Shown here: positions 11,583 to 21,105 of the stretch, in pieces
How the letters are laid out: every line of letters begins with the position of its first letter
How positions within the stretch are numbered: the stretch's first letter is position 1
Assembly: GCF_958295425.1 (NCBI RefSeq)
Contig: NC_081149.1
Span: 4,509,701 to 4,573,700, forward strand
Direction: 5' to 3'
DNA length: 64,000 nt
Source: Solea solea
Taxonomy: Eukaryota > Chordata > Actinopteri > Pleuronectiformes > Soleidae
Program-made: the position numbers and the translations under genes
Notes under the pieces: model-generated
Told to the model about the DNA's origin: nothing
What the model saw: only the letters and a program-made list of their open reading frames with translations
Database searches by the model: none

Positions 11583-12796
11583 AAGTGAAATATATTCAAA
11601 CAACTCTCTAAATCAATCTGGAGGGAATTCCAAAGTTGAACCTTTATTAAGAGATAAACACATTTACTTTAAAGTGGTTCTTGTCTATTGATGCTTAAAA
11701 TTAAATTTCATCCTGTGGTCTTCATCCTACCAGCGACCCTCATGTAGATGGATGGATGGTCTTCATCCTCTGAAACTCTCAGAATTCTGGTTTTGGTTTT
11801 ACACAATAACTAATAATGTCTGCAGCTCTAGATCTTTAAGTTTCAATAATCCTGATTCCATGCTGTTGGTGTGCTCCCTATAATCCTCTGTATGAATAAT
11901 CCTTTAATTCTACTTTTCTTTTAAGTCGTCTCTAAATAGCTGTATAATTAGTGCACATCCATTTCATGACTCTTCAGTCAGTCGGTGAAGCTCTGCAATG
12001 ACTTCATTTAACGTTGTTTTGGCCGAGTCGCAGAACTCCTGGTGTGATTCACGGGTAGTGGAGAAGAAAATGAAGAAGTGAAGATTTACAGTCCAAATGA
12101 TATGCACACAGTCTCAGTGGCTGCAACAGTTTGGGACTGAATCATCTGCCAGAAGGTAAAGAGTTCATATTACGGCTGCAGGACGTGAGGTGGATCTGCC
12201 AGTTTCCTCTGTGCTCTCCTGAGTACAGACTGTTCGCACACATAGAGGCGCCGCTGTTATCTGCTCCAAATGATTTTCATGGCAGTCTAAACAAAGCAGC
12301 AGAGCATAGTTTCTAGGTGGACAGACAGGTTACCGTGCCATGCGTGTATTTCATACCTTATTATGCTTTCTAAAGCAGCCTGACAGAACAGGTGCAGGAG
12401 TCTCTGATCAACATCATAGACTGGAACCCTTTCCTGCAGTAGTTTGTCCTTTTGCTCTCACGCTTCTCTCTGTCCAACCCTAACACAGACACTGAATCTG
12501 TTATAGGCTTATTCTAGTTTGTTTTCCTACCATGTTAATAAAACGTAAATACTAGTGCTGTCAAACGATTAAAGTGTTTAATCGCGATTAATCGCATTAA
12601 TGTCGTAGTTGAATTGCGATTAATCGCACATTTTCATCTATTTTAAATGCCTCTTGATTTCTTTTCGTCCCATTATTTCTTCTCATTTTAATGCTCTTAT
12701 CAGCATAGAAAAGTGGATCGGCTTGCTTTGTGCATATGTTTTTTATGTTCATATGTAATATCTCTGTCACCCTGCATATTTTTAAGTTATCCCTCT

Positions 12797-13460
12797 TGTT
12801 GGAAAGCCCATGTTGTTTAGGAGTTTTACTGTTCAGTTGTATTGTATTCTTGGTGACTTTTCATATGTCCGACACTCATGAACGCACCATAGCCATTCCG
12901 ACGCTATTGAACGCACCACACGTGTGTGTGAGATGCCGTACTGTCTAGGTTTCGTTTTTCCTCCTGATATAGCGGTGGATGGCTCATGATCTTCCCTCGT
13001 TTGTTTCTCAACTTTCGCCTGTACATCCTGGGTTTATTGTGCGTAAATGCCAGAGGTGAGCTTATGATGTGTCACTATCCAGGATGTTATGTTGTGCTAA
13101 TGTGTATTGTCTACCTGTGAATATTGTTAATGCTGTTGATGATGTTCAGCTAACTCTCACTGTGGTTGATTTGTGCCTCGTGTGAGGTAATTGTGTATAA
13201 TGAATGTTTAGCATATTATTGATAACTGGATACAGTCCTTTATGTTTATGGTTATAATATTATGTTATAATATTATTCATGGTGTTCTGTACTGATTGCT
13301 ATTTTCATCTTTATTATAGAACCACACACACACACTTCAATAAATCCAACACTAAACTGGACATCTGCATCCGTGTCTTTTAACGGGGACACACCCCATA
13401 CACCTTGCCGCTCTATCAACAACCAGTTAATTCCTGGAGAACGCCCTTCTCTCCTTTTTA
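12797..13460 (+). repeat. 5' LTR of BEL/Pao element
   Basis: This 664-bp terminal repeat matches 19475-20138 base for base as far as I can read. It should hold the promoter and polyadenylation signals. An AATAAA hexamer is visible at 13339-13344, just after a short CA run; I could not place a convincing TATA box. The TGTT start and TTTTTA end are fixed by the flanking CCTCT duplication and by the primer binding site that begins at the next base. Confidence 0.95.
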
Positions 13461-13477
13461 TGGTCCTTCGAGCCGGA
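13461..13477 (+). promoter_or_regulatory. Primer binding site, tRNA-Tyr type
   Basis: Immediately after the 5' LTR, the 17 bases TGGTCCTTCGAGCCGGA are complementary to the 3' end of animal tRNA-Tyr including its CCA tail, as I recall that tRNA. Minus-strand DNA synthesis would be primed here. The match ends at 13477; the following bases differ from the tRNA. Confidence 0.85.
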
Positions 13478-13496
13478 TTAGAGTAATAACCAAGGT

Positions 13497-16400
13497 ATGG
13501 ATCATACAGATGCCCAGACTGAGCCAGCACCCCAACGTGCTTCGCAGAGAGAGCGACACCTCCCAGCTTACCTGAGTGACTATGTGGTTGCAAATCTCCC
13601 GTCAGAGGGACAAACCCACACCACACAACAGGCTCCCTCCACCCAGAGTTCGCATAGCCGAAAAACATGCTCATCTCGGAGGAGCTCCAACTCCAGGTCT
13701 GGACGCTCATCTCGCTCATCCACCTGTAGATTCCCCTCTCACATTTTATCTGAGCTAGAAACAGCTCAGCTCGAGGAGCGACTGAAGGAAATGGAGCTTG
13801 AGGAATTACAACAGCACATGGAGGAGGATCAACAAAGAGACTACGAGTGTCAGAGGCTTCAAAGCCAAGCCAGAGAAGCCCAACAGCTACAAGAGGAAGC
13901 CATTAGAACACAGGAATCGCTAACCAGACAGATGGAGAAACGACGTCAGCTAAAGAAGAGAGAGAATGAGCTGGAGATAGCTAAGATGGTTACTTCTCTC
14001 CTCAAAGAGAAATCACAGGATCCTGGCCCATCAGAGCAGCACATGACAAGTACCCCTGAGGCTCCACCTCCAGCGCTCCCTGCAGCTCCGCTTCCTGTGG
14101 CTCCACCTCCAGCGCTCCCCGTGGCTCCGCCTCCAACGCTCCGTGCAGCTCCGCTTCCTGTGGCTCCACCTCCAGCGTTCCGTGTGGCTCCGCCTTCAGT
14201 ATTGTTGGCTCAGCCTCTCGCAGCTTCTGCTCCACCTTCAGCACAGTATCCATCTCTTCCCCCACTGTTACAGTCTGCTCCTTCTTCTGCATTCTTGCCT
14301 CCTAGTTTAGCGCCGGTGAACTACAACCTGGTCCCTACTCCATATTTGGCTCATCCAGTGCAGCATCAGCCAACTCAATCAGCCTTCACCTATCCTGTCC
14401 AAGCAGCGTCATATTCCGCTTCAGCCTTGCCTCAATCCAGTCGACAGCAGCCATCTGCTGATGTGTCTCAGTTCTTTGCCCCATCCTACGGCATCCCCAA
14501 ACCTATGATTCCTTGCTTTGAGAGTGGCAAAGAAAGTGACTTCGCCTTATTGAAGATGGCGCTCGACAACCTTCTGAACAGCCATGTGCATCTGAACGAG
14601 CAATACAAATATCAAGTGCTCCTCGGACATCTGAAGCTACAGAGTGCGCTCCAACTGGCCAAAGCCTACATGCATGATCCAAGGCCGTATACAGCAGCTA
14701 TGCAAGCTCTACAGGACAAGTATGGTCAACGTCGCCAGCTCGTCCAAAGTGAATTGGGTGCCATCCTAAACACTCCAGCCCTCAAATTTGGAGACTCTGA
14801 AGCCTTTGATGCATTCGCCCTATCCATCCAATCCCTGGTAGGCATGCTTCGGACCCTCGAGGGACAGAATGGCTACGAACTGCGATGTGGATCTCATGTC
14901 GACCGACTACTGAGCAAGATGCCGCCAAGCTATCGTGATGGGTTCGTGGAATACTGTCTGAACCAAGGTATTCTTAGGACAGGTACTGACCAGACTTACA
15001 CCCTACCTGATCTGAGCTCCTGGCTACAGATGAAATCCCAAGCTAAACGCATAGCAGGTCGAGTAGCTTCACTTTATAATTATGAAGCAACCAAGCCACC
15101 GAAGAAGGACCAACGGCCCTTCATCCAATCAAAGGAGAAGTCAACAGCGTTCCTCCTCACTGCCAGTGGAGACCAAAGCCCCAAAGGACGGTCTTCACAA
15201 CCAACATCCTTGTCCAAACCAAAACCATACTGTCCCCACTGTGACAATAAAGAACATTTTCTGAACGCCTGCACTGAGTTTAAGAAATTGAACACAAACC
15301 AGGTTGTGAAGTGGATCAAGGATGGACATCGATGTTGGAAGTGCGGACGATCTCACAAGCCCGAGGTTTGCACCCTCAAGCGACCATGCAATACTTGCAA
15401 AGAGCAGCATCTCACAGTACTACACGATGCAGTCCAGCAAACCCAGAAGAGTGTGCTCATGGTGACCGCTCCGTCTGCAAAAGTGTACCTGGACAGACCA
15501 AACAGATCCCCCAAAGTGATGTTGAAGGTTGTGAAGGTCCTACTTCATAATCAAGACAGAGTACTGGAGACATATGCAGTTCTAGACGATGGTTCAGAGC
15601 GAAGCATCATCTTGCCATGCGCTGTGAAACGCCTGAACCTCATTGCGCAGCCTGAAACACTTACCCTCCGAACTGTTCATCAAGATGTGGTGCAGCTTCA
15701 TGGTGCATCAGTTGCCTTCTATGTGTCTTCACTGCCCAAACCTGAAGAGAAATATCACGTACGTCAGGCGTTCACCGCTGACAACCTGGGACTCTCAGAA
15801 CATTCATATCCAGTGAGAATCCTCCAACGGAGATATAAGCACCTCCGCCACCTACCTTTGCCTCTGGTAGATCGTGCTCAACCCCTGTTGCTCATTGGAT
15901 CCGACATGGCTCATCTCCTGACACCTATAGAGCCGGTGCAGTTGGGACCCCCCGGAGGACCCATTGCAGTCCACACCAAGCTTGGCTGGTCACTTCAAGG
16001 TCCCACCAGTGTCGACCAAGTTCCTGCATCCAACCAGCAGTGCCTGTTTACAGCAACAGTCTCGCCTACCTCTGAACTCTTCAAGAACGTCGAACGCCTT
16101 TGGCAGATCGACACGCTGCCGTACACAAGCGAGAAGCAGGTGACCCGATCAAAGCAAGATCAGCAAGCCTTAAACCTGCTCCAGACATCTACTGTTAGGG
16201 TCAATGTCGAAGGGGTCCAAAGATACGCTACACCGTTGCTTCGCCGAGCCAACTCCACCACACTTCAAGCTTCTATGGAAGCAGTGTTGCCTAGTCTTCG
16301 TGCTACTGAGAGGCGACTCGCCAAAGACCCACAGCGCGCCGAGGTCTATTGTCAGGAGATCTACAAACTAGAGAAGATGGGCTACGTAGCAGTGGTGCCT

Positions 16401-19400
16401 CTAGAGGAAGCAACATCAACTCCGGAATCCTGGTTTATACCTCACCATATGGTGCGACACAACAACAAAGACAGGATTGTCTTCAACTGTTCCTTTCAGT
16501 ATGAAGGAAAATCTCTCAACGACCTTCTTCTTCCTGGACCTGCCCTAGGCCCATCGCTGCTAGGAGTCCTCATTCGGTTTCGGCAGTACCCAGTTGCAGT
16601 TAGTGGTGATATCAAAGGTATGTTCCACCAGATTCGCCTTCTGCCAGCCGACAAACCTGTTCTGCGTTTCATCTGGCGGGACATGAAGAAGACCGAAGAG
16701 CCGAAGATTTATGAATGGCAAGTCCTTCCATTTGGTACTACGTGTAGCCCTTGCTGTGCCATCTACGCCCTGCAGCGGCATGCCCAGGACACGGGTGAGT
16801 CCGACAGTCATCTCGTTGATTGCGTTGGGCAGTCATTCTATGTAGATAACTGTCTTCGCAGCACCCACTCAAAGGAGGAAGCGAAGGATCTTGTTGATGG
16901 TCTGCGCCAGCTACTCCACACGGGGGGCTTCGAGATACGCCAGTGGGCTAGCAACACCCCGGAGGTCATTGAGCATCTTCCATCCGACGTCAGATCCGAG
17001 AGCAGTGAGCTGTGGCTTTCCCAATCCAGCCTGGACCTGCAGGAGCCAACTCTTGGACTACGTTGGGATTGCCTCCGTGACTCTCTAAAGTACAAACATA
17101 GACCAGTGGAGAGAACTGAACCCACTTTGAGAAATGTCTACAAGGTACTTGCTTGTCAATATGACCCCCTAGGTTATATTGTACCGTTTACCACCAGAGC
17201 CAAGATTCTAGTTCAGGATCTTTGGAAAATACAAATCGGCTGGGATGAGCCGATCCAGCCCCAGAGCCTCCGTGACAGATGGCTTGCCTGGGAACAAGAG
17301 ATTCCAGATCTCATCCAGATGGAGATTCCCAGATGTTATGCACCAGCGTCTGCAGACTCGCCAACATCAAGCAGAGATCTGCACATATTCTGTGACGCTT
17401 CTGAGAGGGCCTACGGGTCTGTCGCTTACCTACGGACAGAAGACGCTCAGAATGAAGTCCATGTTTCCTTTGTCCTGGCCAGGTCCCGTGTGGCACCAAA
17501 GAAGCAGCTGTCCATGCCACGGCTTGAGCTGAGCGCTGCACTTACCGGTGCGCAACTAGCCAGTGTTCTCCACACTGAGCTCACCTTACCCATCAGTAGG
17601 ATCATGCTCTGGTCCGACTCTACTACAGTTCTACACTGGATCAAGTCGGAATCCTGTCACTATAAGGTCTTCGTGGGTACACGTGTGGCAGAGATACAGA
17701 ACCTTACAGAGGTGAGCCACTGGAGGTACGTGGACAGTGCGAACAACCCCGCTGATGACATCACTCGGGGCAAGACCCTGAAGGAGCTGTCTCGACCACA
17801 TCGTTGGCACCAAGGCCCTGATTTCCTGCATTATGCAGAGGATCACTGGCCGACCAGCCCATCATCCTATCTGGAGACGGATGATAGTGAGCTGAGGAAA
17901 TCATCCTTCTGCGGACACGTAACTGTAGATACGTGCCTTCAACTCCCTGATGTCAGCCAGTTCTCCACGTGGAAGGACTTGATGCAGACGACCGCACGGT
18001 CCCTTCACGGGGCGGCCGACCCAAATTCTGACTCACCCAGTGAAGCAGCTGACTACATCAAGGCTGAGAATCTCCTCCTGAGACGGGCGCAATTGGAGTC
18101 ATTTCCAGAGGAGGTCAAAGCTCTCATCTCAGACCGACCTTTGCCAGCTACCAGTCGTTTGGGCTCCTTATCTCCTGAATATGACAAGGACGCAGGACTT
18201 CTCAGAGTCGGGGGGAGGTTGCGGAGAACGGAGCAGCTACCACAAGACACCATCCACCCAGTCTTGCTAGACCCCAAGCATCCACTGACCAACCTCATCA
18301 TTCGAGATTTCGATGAGACCCTCCTGCATCCTGGACCTGAAAGAGTGCTAGCTGAGCTACGTCGTCGGTTCTGGATTCTGCGGGGGAGGGAAGCGGTGAA
18401 GAGGTGTCAGAGTTGTTGCATGCAATGCCAGGCATGGCGAGCCAGCCCTTCTGTCCCTAAGATGGCGGATTTACCACCTGCTCGTCTACGCCTCTATAAA
18501 CCACCCTTCTATTCGACTGGAGTCGATTGTTTCGGTCCATTCACAGTCAAGATTGGGCGCAGAACAGAGAAGCGTTGGGGAATCGTTTTTAAGTGCATGA
18601 CAACCCGTTGTGTGCATTTAGACCTCTTGGAGAGCCTCGACACTGACGCCTTTCTGATGTCTTTGCGACGTTTTATCTCTAGAAGAGGCAAACCTTTCGA
18701 GCTCCTGTCCGATAACGGAACCAATTTCACTGGTGGAGCCAGAGAGCTACGCGTTGCCTTCGAGGCCATGGTCCCTCAACTGAAGGAACAGTTGGCAGAA
18801 CAGCAGATTGAGTTCTGCTTCAATCCCCCTAGTGCTCCCCACTTCGGTGGAGCGTGGGAGAGAGAAGTGAGGTCCGTCAAGACCGCTCTCAAGGTGGTAC
18901 TTAAGGAGCAGTCCGTGCCTGAAACAGTGCTCCGCACAGTTTTAGTAGAAGTGGAGGGCATACTGAATGCTAAGCCCCTTGGTTACGTCTCGTCAGACGT
19001 AGCTGATCCGGATCCCATCACGCCTAGCATCCTACTAATGGGACGCTATGATGCATCTCTTCCACAGGTTGTTTACGACCCCAGTAATACCCTAGGGAAT
19101 CGTCGATGGCGGCACAGCCAAGTCCTCGTCGACCACTTCTGGTCCAGATTTATCAGTCACTATCTGCCCAGCCTACAGGAGAGACAGAAGTGGCTGAAGG
19201 ATGGGAAACAGCTTGAACCAAATCAAGTGGTGCTCATCGTGGATCCACAGCTCCCGCGAGCTTTATGGCCTGTTGGGAAGGTAACAGCCACTTACCCTGG
19301 AGCTGACGGACGCATCCGGACCGCTGCCATCAAGGTCAAAGATCGGACATATGTACGACCAGTAGCTCGTCTGGTCCAGCTCCCTAAGCTGGAAGACTCG

Positions 19401-19421
19401 GCGGAAGTTCCAGTTACTTGA
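13497..19421 (+). CDS. BEL/Pao Gag-Pol polyprotein
   Basis: A single uninterrupted 1,974-residue frame encodes all proteins needed to copy and insert the element. Residues about 85-165 are a Glu/Gln/Arg-rich probable coiled coil; about 189-245 is a Pro/Ala-rich imperfect tandem repeat; about 335-490 is a Gag-like region. Zinc knuckles start at Cys579 (CX2CX4HX4C), followed by variant CX2CX3HX4C and CX2CX3HX4H motifs. The aspartic protease has a DDGS site at 697-700. Reverse transcriptase shows GDIKGMF (Asp1038), LPFGT, and YVDN at 1115-1118 in place of YVDD. RNase H has Asp1300 and Asp1374. Integrase has a zinc-binding HPG motif (His1611) and a DDE triad at Asp1677, Asp1739 and Glu1788, with 48 residues between the last two. 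The C-terminal part (about 1865-1960) resembles the domain that follows BEL integrases. The first ATG after the primer site was chosen as start. No stop or frameshift is seen, so it may be active. Confidence 0.95.
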   Translation: MDHTDAQTEPAPQRASQRERHLPAYLSDYVVANLPSEGQTHTTQQAPSTQSSHSRKTCSSRRSSNSRSGRSSRSSTCRFPSHILSELETAQLEERLKEMELEELQQHMEEDQQRDYECQRLQSQAREAQQLQEEAIRTQESLTRQMEKRRQLKKRENELEIAKMVTSLLKEKSQDPGPSEQHMTSTPEAPPPALPAAPLPVAPPPALPVAPPPTLRAAPLPVAPPPAFRVAPPSVLLAQPLAASAPPSAQYPSLPPLLQSAPSSAFLPPSLAPVNYNLVPTPYLAHPVQHQPTQSAFTYPVQAASYSASALPQSSRQQPSADVSQFFAPSYGIPKPMIPCFESGKESDFALLKMALDNLLNSHVHLNEQYKYQVLLGHLKLQSALQLAKAYMHDPRPYTAAMQALQDKYGQRRQLVQSELGAILNTPALKFGDSEAFDAFALSIQSLVGMLRTLEGQNGYELRCGSHVDRLLSKMPPSYRDGFVEYCLNQGILRTGTDQTYTLPDLSSWLQMKSQAKRIAGRVASLYNYEATKPPKKDQRPFIQSKEKSTAFLLTASGDQSPKGRSSQPTSLSKPKPYCPHCDNKEHFLNACTEFKKLNTNQVVKWIKDGHRCWKCGRSHKPEVCTLKRPCNTCKEQHLTVLHDAVQQTQKSVLMVTAPSAKVYLDRPNRSPKVMLKVVKVLLHNQDRVLETYAVLDDGSERSIILPCAVKRLNLIAQPETLTLRTVHQDVVQLHGASVAFYVSSLPKPEEKYHVRQAFTADNLGLSEHSYPVRILQRRYKHLRHLPLPLVDRAQPLLLIGSDMAHLLTPIEPVQLGPPGGPIAVHTKLGWSLQGPTSVDQVPASNQQCLFTATVSPTSELFKNVERLWQIDTLPYTSEKQVTRSKQDQQALNLLQTSTVRVNVEGVQRYATPLLRRANSTTLQASMEAVLPSLRATERRLAKDPQRAEVYCQEIYKLEKMGYVAVVPLEEATSTPESWFIPHHMVRHNNKDRIVFNCSFQYEGKSLNDLLLPGPALGPSLLGVLIRFRQYPVAVSGDIKGMFHQIRLLPADKPVLRFIWRDMKKTEEPKIYEWQVLPFGTTCSPCCAIYALQRHAQDTGESDSHLVDCVGQSFYVDNCLRSTHSKEEAKDLVDGLRQLLHTGGFEIRQWASNTPEVIEHLPSDVRSESSELWLSQSSLDLQEPTLGLRWDCLRDSLKYKHRPVERTEPTLRNVYKVLACQYDPLGYIVPFTTRAKILVQDLWKIQIGWDEPIQPQSLRDRWLAWEQEIPDLIQMEIPRCYAPASADSPTSSRDLHIFCDASERAYGSVAYLRTEDAQNEVHVSFVLARSRVAPKKQLSMPRLELSAALTGAQLASVLHTELTLPISRIMLWSDSTTVLHWIKSESCHYKVFVGTRVAEIQNLTEVSHWRYVDSANNPADDITRGKTLKELSRPHRWHQGPDFLHYAEDHWPTSPSSYLETDDSELRKSSFCGHVTVDTCLQLPDVSQFSTWKDLMQTTARSLHGAADPNSDSPSEAADYIKAENLLLRRAQLESFPEEVKALISDRPLPATSRLGSLSPEYDKDAGLLRVGGRLRRTEQLPQDTIHPVLLDPKHPLTNLIIRDFDETLLHPGPERVLAELRRRFWILRGREAVKRCQSCCMQCQAWRASPSVPKMADLPPARLRLYKPPFYSTGVDCFGPFTVKIGRRTEKRWGIVFKCMTTRCVHLDLLESLDTDAFLMSLRRFISRRGKPFELLSDNGTNFTGGARELRVAFEAMVPQLKEQLAEQQIEFCFNPPSAPHFGGAWEREVRSVKTALKVVLKEQSVPETVLRTVLVEVEGILNAKPLGYVSSDVADPDPITPSILLMGRYDASLPQVVYDPSNTLGNRRWRHSQVLVDHFWSRFISHYLPSLQERQKWLKDGKQLEPNQVVLIVDPQLPRALWPVGKVTATYPGADGRIRTAAIKVKDRTYVRPVARLVQLPKLEDSAEVPVT

Positions 19422-19442
19422 GTGGACTTTCCATCTTGGATT

Positions 19443-19474
19443 CGACTGTCTGTGTAGACAGTCGGGGGCGGCTG
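19443..19474 (+). promoter_or_regulatory. Stem-loop and G-rich putative polypurine tract before 3' LTR
   Basis: After the gag-pol stop, 19443-19464 forms a perfect 9-bp inverted repeat (CGACTGTCT / AGACAGTCG) around a GTGT loop. It runs into GTCGGGGGCGGCTG, which ends exactly at the 3' LTR. The G-run is the likely plus-strand primer, though it is short and interrupted by C and T for a polypurine tract. Confidence 0.6.
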
Positions 19475-20138
19475 TGTTGGAAAGCCCATGTTGTTTAGGA
19501 GTTTTACTGTTCAGTTGTATTGTATTCTTGGTGACTTTTCATATGTCCGACACTCATGAACGCACCATAGCCATTCCGACGCTATTGAACGCACCACACG
19601 TGTGTGTGAGATGCCGTACTGTCTAGGTTTCGTTTTTCCTCCTGATATAGCGGTGGATGGCTCATGATCTTCCCTCGTTTGTTTCTCAACTTTCGCCTGT
19701 ACATCCTGGGTTTATTGTGCGTAAATGCCAGAGGTGAGCTTATGATGTGTCACTATCCAGGATGTTATGTTGTGCTAATGTGTATTGTCTACCTGTGAAT
19801 ATTGTTAATGCTGTTGATGATGTTCAGCTAACTCTCACTGTGGTTGATTTGTGCCTCGTGTGAGGTAATTGTGTATAATGAATGTTTAGCATATTATTGA
19901 TAACTGGATACAGTCCTTTATGTTTATGGTTATAATATTATGTTATAATATTATTCATGGTGTTCTGTACTGATTGCTATTTTCATCTTTATTATAGAAC
20001 CACACACACACACTTCAATAAATCCAACACTAAACTGGACATCTGCATCCGTGTCTTTTAACGGGGACACACCCCATACACCTTGCCGCTCTATCAACAA
20101 CCAGTTAATTCCTGGAGAACGCCCTTCTCTCCTTTTTA
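19475..20138 (+). repeat. 3' LTR of BEL/Pao element
   Basis: This is a 664-bp copy of 12797-13460, offset by 6,678 bases. The AATAAA hexamer recurs at 20017-20022. The repeat is followed by the second copy of the CCTCT target duplication. Confidence 0.95.
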
Positions 20139-20310
20139 CCTCTTATTGCGGTATCCGCACAATAATAAGAGAGGCTGTGTATCAGCTGCAGTGTGTGAAT
20201 AAAGAGCCGTTCTTCAACACAGACAAAGTCCCGTGGTTTAATGTGTTGTTGCTGTAACGAGCTAATCCGAGCTAAAGGAGCTGGCGGTCTTCGTGGTCTC
20301 CTTACTACGG

Positions 20311-20368
20311 TCCGGGGGTCTGCCCGAGGGGGTTCGGGGGTCTGCCCGAGGGGGTTCGGGGGTCTGCC
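20311..20368 (+). repeat. 22-bp G-rich tandem repeat, 2.6 copies
   Basis: Units at 20311-20332, 20333-20354 and a partial unit at 20355-20368 share GGGGGTCTGCCCGAGGGGG and differ at one base. The tract has five runs of five G in 58 bases, so a G-quadruplex is possible. It lies in the right half of the split hAT-like MITE. Confidence 0.85.
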
Positions 20369-20693
20369 AGCGTGGTTGGTAACACTGCATACATCATGAC
20401 TTGGATGAAATGATCCAGGCTGCGTTGGAGACGGAGAAGCACACATCGCTCGCCATCCACTCAGAACGTAACGTTAGCCTGTGTGCAGCGTGCTTGTTGT
20501 TTTGTTTCCGGTGTGATGTTGTAGTTTTTCTGACGTTACTAGCTGTTGCAAAACCATGTGAAAAAAACTACAAAGTTTGCTAGGTCAAAAAGAGAAAAAT
20601 TTACGCCGTTAAAATGGGTTTGTGTTAATGTCGTTAATAACGTGTTTAACTGACCGCTCTAGTAAATACATCAAGTAAAGTTCTGCAAAGTTC

Positions 20694-21105
20694 TTGATTT
20701 ACTGGTCCATCTATGTTCCAGCCCTCACTTATGGTCATGAGCTGTGGGCAATGACCACAGGAACAAGACTGTGCATACAAGTGGAAGAAATAGGTTATCT
20801 CTGCAAGGTGGCAGGGCACAGCCTGAGAGATGAGGTGAGGAGCTCAGACATCAGGGGAGAGCTCAACGTTGCTCCTCCACATTGAGAGGAGGTGCTTCGG
20901 GCATCTGGCCAGGATGCCTCCCTGGAGGGGTGATTCGGACGTTTTCATCTGGGAGGAGACCTTGGGGCAGACCCAGGCCTACATCTGGACTGGCCTGCGA
21001 ACGCCATGGGATCCTTCCAGAGGAGCAGGTGGAAATGGCCAAGGAAAGGACTGTCTGCGCTTCTTTTGTGGGACCACGAGCAGGATAAACGGAAGATGAA
21101 GAGAT
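20694..21105 (+). pseudogene. Decayed LINE reverse transcriptase C-terminus
   Basis: Two overlapping frames together resemble the C-terminal part of a fish non-LTR retrotransposon polyprotein. The first (20694-20885) reads VPALTYGHELWAMT then VAGHSLRDEVRSSDIRGEL. The second, in the next frame from about 20869, reads ERRCFGHLARMPPWR, close to the WFGHL.RMPPGR motif of such proteins. A frameshift near 20870 and the lack of any upstream part show it is dead and 5'-truncated. It begins about 30 bp after the hAT-like MITE ends. Confidence 0.75.

Larger units (their letters stand above)
10690..12544. other. No gene recognised
   Basis: Apart from the CATT run and the antisense SINE-like fragment, this stretch shows no coding or repeat structure I can support. 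Confidence 0.55.
12797..20138 (+). mobile_element. Full-length BEL/Pao LTR retrotransposon, apparently recent and intact
   Basis: A 7,342-bp element. Two direct repeats of exactly 664 bp (12797-13460 and 19475-20138) bound an internal region with a primer binding site at 13461, one long gag-pol frame (13497-19421) and a G-rich tract before the 3' LTR. The bases CCTCT occur directly before the 5' LTR (12792-12796) and directly after the 3' LTR (20139-20143), a 5-bp target duplication. LTRs begin TGTTGG and end in TTTTTA, not the usual CA. Domain order (protease, reverse transcriptase, RNase H, integrase) and the single Gag-Pol frame fit the BEL/Pao superfamily; no env frame follows. By eye the LTRs show no differences, implying recent insertion. 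It sits inside an older hAT-like MITE (12553-20661). Confidence 0.96.
12553..20661. mobile_element. hAT-like MITE split by the BEL/Pao insertion
   Basis: The left end TAGTGCTGTCAAACG at 12553 opens a segment with repeated TTAATCG motifs. The right end, read on the other strand from 20661, is TAGAGCGGTCAGTTAAACACG, so the termini are imperfect inverted repeats. The octamer GTAAATAC flanks both sides (12545-12552 and 20662-20669), as expected for an 8-bp target duplication of the hAT superfamily. Without the BEL element (12797-20138) and one CCTCT copy the host is about 760 bp, with no transposase frame. Similar TTAATCG-rich repeats are familiar from fish genomes. The right half contains a GGGGG-rich 22-bp tandem repeat. 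Confidence 0.8.

Noticed and set aside
14002..14292. Acidic Glu/Ala-rich minus-strand frame within gag
   Set aside because: It is the antisense shadow of the Pro/Ala-rich gag repeats.
19422..19474. env gene after pol
   Set aside because: Only 53 bases separate the gag-pol stop from the 3' LTR, so there is no room for env.
20105..20446. Pro/Arg-rich minus-strand frame
   Set aside because: It reads through LTR and the G-rich 22-bp repeat on the complementary strand; not coding.
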